Shown piece after piece: positions 56,356-57,364 of a DNA stretch of 57,364 bases. Source of the DNA: Virgisporangium ochraceum (lineage in GTDB: Bacteria > Actinomycetota > Actinomycetes > Mycobacteriales > Micromonosporaceae); contig NZ_BOPH01000049.1 in assembly GCF_016863655.1 (NCBI RefSeq), forward strand, positions 1 through 57,364. The letters run 5' to 3'. Every line of letters starts with the position of its first letter. The stretch's first letter is position 1. The notes under the pieces are model-generated. The model did not search any database. It saw only the letters and a program-made list of their open reading frames with translations, and was not told the origin of the DNA. The position numbers were made by a program, and so were the translations under genes.

Positions 56356-57264
56356 GTGGACCAGGAACTTCCCCTCTCGGTGGTGCGGGCGGTGGCCGGC
56401 CGGCGCGACGCCAGGGTGGTCGAGACGTCGGAGACCCCCATCGTCACGGGCACCATCGGCGCCGCCACCGGAAGCGTCACGCGCATCTCCGGTGTCCTGC
56501 GCTCCGGCGCCGGAGAGAAGCCGTTCTCGGTGATACGTAAGGTGTTTGAACCGCTACGCAGCGGTCGGCACCACGAGGCGGCCGGCGACCCGCGGCACTG
56601 GGCCTACTGGCGGCGCGAGTCGCTCGCGTACGCGTCGGGGGTGCTGATCAACCCGCTCGGCGCCGGCCTCGTGGCGCCGTACTGCTACGAGGTCATCGAC
56701 GACTCGGTGTACCTCGCCGACGTCGTCGGCCCGCCGGAGCGCACCGACGTCGCCGCCCACCACCTCGGCACCTGGCACGCCACCGCGCCGATCCCGGACG
56801 CGCCGTGGCTCGCCGGAGACCAGTTGGCGCAGCGCCTCGCGGTCACCGAGCTGGACTGGTCCACAGTGGACGCTCCGAGCGAGGTGCAGTCGGTGTGGGC
56901 GCGCCGGCACGACCTGATGAAGGTGCTCGACTCCGTGCCGGTGGTGCTGTGCCACGGCGACTTCCACCCGGGCAACCTGATCGCGAGCGGCGACGACGTC
57001 ACCACGGTTCTCGACTGGGGGACGCTCGGCACCGGCGCGGCCGGTTTCGACCTGGCGCACCTGGCGCTCTCCACACTGACCGACCCGTTCCCGTACTACG
57101 TCGACGGGCTGCAGGGCAAGGTCTCGGCCGAGGACGCGCACCTGGGGTACTCCGTGACGCTCGCGCTCGTCGGGGCGAGCCGGCTGCACTGGATGCAGAC
57201 CGAGGGGGTACCGGTGCCGGCGGGGTACACCGACTTCGTCCTGGGTACCGCCCGCCTGCCCTGA
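56356..57264 (+). CDS. APH-fold phosphotransferase
   Basis: A 302-residue small-molecule kinase. VVLCHGDFHPGNLIASGDDV is the catalytic loop and TTVLDWGTLGTGAAGFDLAH the metal-binding DW motif with its helix. The N-terminal lobe (FSVIRKVFEPLRS) carries the phosphate-binding Lys. The GTG start is six nt after GATACT (56344-56349), giving a leaderless message. The substrate is unknown. It follows the nucleotidase gene by 35 nt but has its own promoter. Confidence 0.9.
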   Translation: MDQELPLSVVRAVAGRRDARVVETSETPIVTGTIGAATGSVTRISGVLRSGAGEKPFSVIRKVFEPLRSGRHHEAAGDPRHWAYWRRESLAYASGVLINPLGAGLVAPYCYEVIDDSVYLADVVGPPERTDVAAHHLGTWHATAPIPDAPWLAGDQLAQRLAVTELDWSTVDAPSEVQSVWARRHDLMKVLDSVPVVLCHGDFHPGNLIASGDDVTTVLDWGTLGTGAAGFDLAHLALSTLTDPFPYYVDGLQGKVSAEDAHLGYSVTLALVGASRLHWMQTEGVPVPAGYTDFVLGTARLP

Positions 57265-57301
57265 CCGAGCTGGCCCTCGCCCGTCGGAACGACCGGCGCA
57301 C

Positions 57302-57354
57302 GCGCCACTCACGCCGTGCGCCACTCACGCCGTGCGCCACTCAAGCCATGCGCC
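57302..57354. repeat. 16-bp tandem repeats near the window end
   Basis: GCGCCACTCACGCCGT occurs at 57302-57317 and 57318-57333, with a third copy carrying two changes (57334-57349) and a partial fourth (57350-57354). No gene covers the region, which runs to the window edge. Confidence 0.75.
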
Positions 57355-57364
57355 GATCTTGCAC

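Noticed and set aside
57302..57354. CRISPR array
   Set aside because: Repeats are 16 bp with no spacers.

Overview
The window is very GC-rich actinobacterial chromosome. F420-linked enzymes (an F420:NADP oxidoreductase-type gene and a luciferase-like oxidoreductase), NarL-type two-component pairs, a SigE-family ECF sigma factor, Tat/Sec-exported glycanases, GTG starts, and many promoters of the form TAnnnT followed 6-7 nt later by a start codon (leaderless transcripts) fit Actinomycetota. The family resemblances suggest Micromonosporaceae or a close relative; that placement is an inference from protein style and was not computed. The region looks like ordinary chromosome: no phage, no intact insertion sequence and no CRISPR array. 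I saw no tRNA or rRNA gene.

Layout. 0.3-4.8 kb: panB, a terminator, a gene remnant, then a leftward group of cytochrome P450, NADPH-F420 reductase and an RNB ribonuclease. 4.8-9.5 kb: a 1471-codon Lys/Ala/Thr/Ser/Arg/Pro-rich histone H1-like gene made of short repeats, plus a small conserved protein. 10-18.5 kb: an MFS exporter, an ECF sigma/single-TM anti-sigma-like pair, a FadR-type regulator, a four-gene leftward ABC/exported-protein operon, and a MarR-controlled DHA2 drug exporter divergent from a TetR gene. 19-26 kb: a deaminase, a GH46 chitosanase, a serine beta-lactamase-fold hydrolase, a histidine kinase/response regulator pair, MauE- and PspC-type small membrane proteins, and a TetR gene with two perfect operators.

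26-34.6 kb is the metabolic core. Class Ia ribonucleotide reductase nrdAB is preceded by two NrdR boxes and a cobalamin riboswitch with a readable Shine-Dalgarno-sequestering platform. It converges on a B12-dependent methylmalonyl-CoA mutase operon (mutA-mutB-meaB). Both units are tied to cobalamin: one is predicted to be shut off by it, the other uses it as cofactor.

34.6-57 kb: a secreted GH5 mannanase-like enzyme behind a LacI-type palindrome, a histidine kinase with a C-terminal transmembrane/extracytoplasmic tail and its regulator, a TetR plus heterodimeric ABC exporter operon, a B3/4-domain protein, a decayed methyltransferase next to a long hairpin, a lipoprotein, an F420 luciferase-like oxidoreductase, a secreted endonuclease I, an ABC-2 pair, a DUF574-type methyltransferase, another two-component pair, a fatty-acid desaturase, two APH-fold kinases and a Tat-exported 5'-nucleotidase-like enzyme.

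The items most worth a second look are the nrd riboswitch switching helix, the giant H1-like gene, the C-terminally extended kinase, and a motif shared by the MFS and FadR promoters. Start codons were chosen by Shine-Dalgarno or leaderless-promoter evidence where visible, so several differ from the longest possible reading frame.
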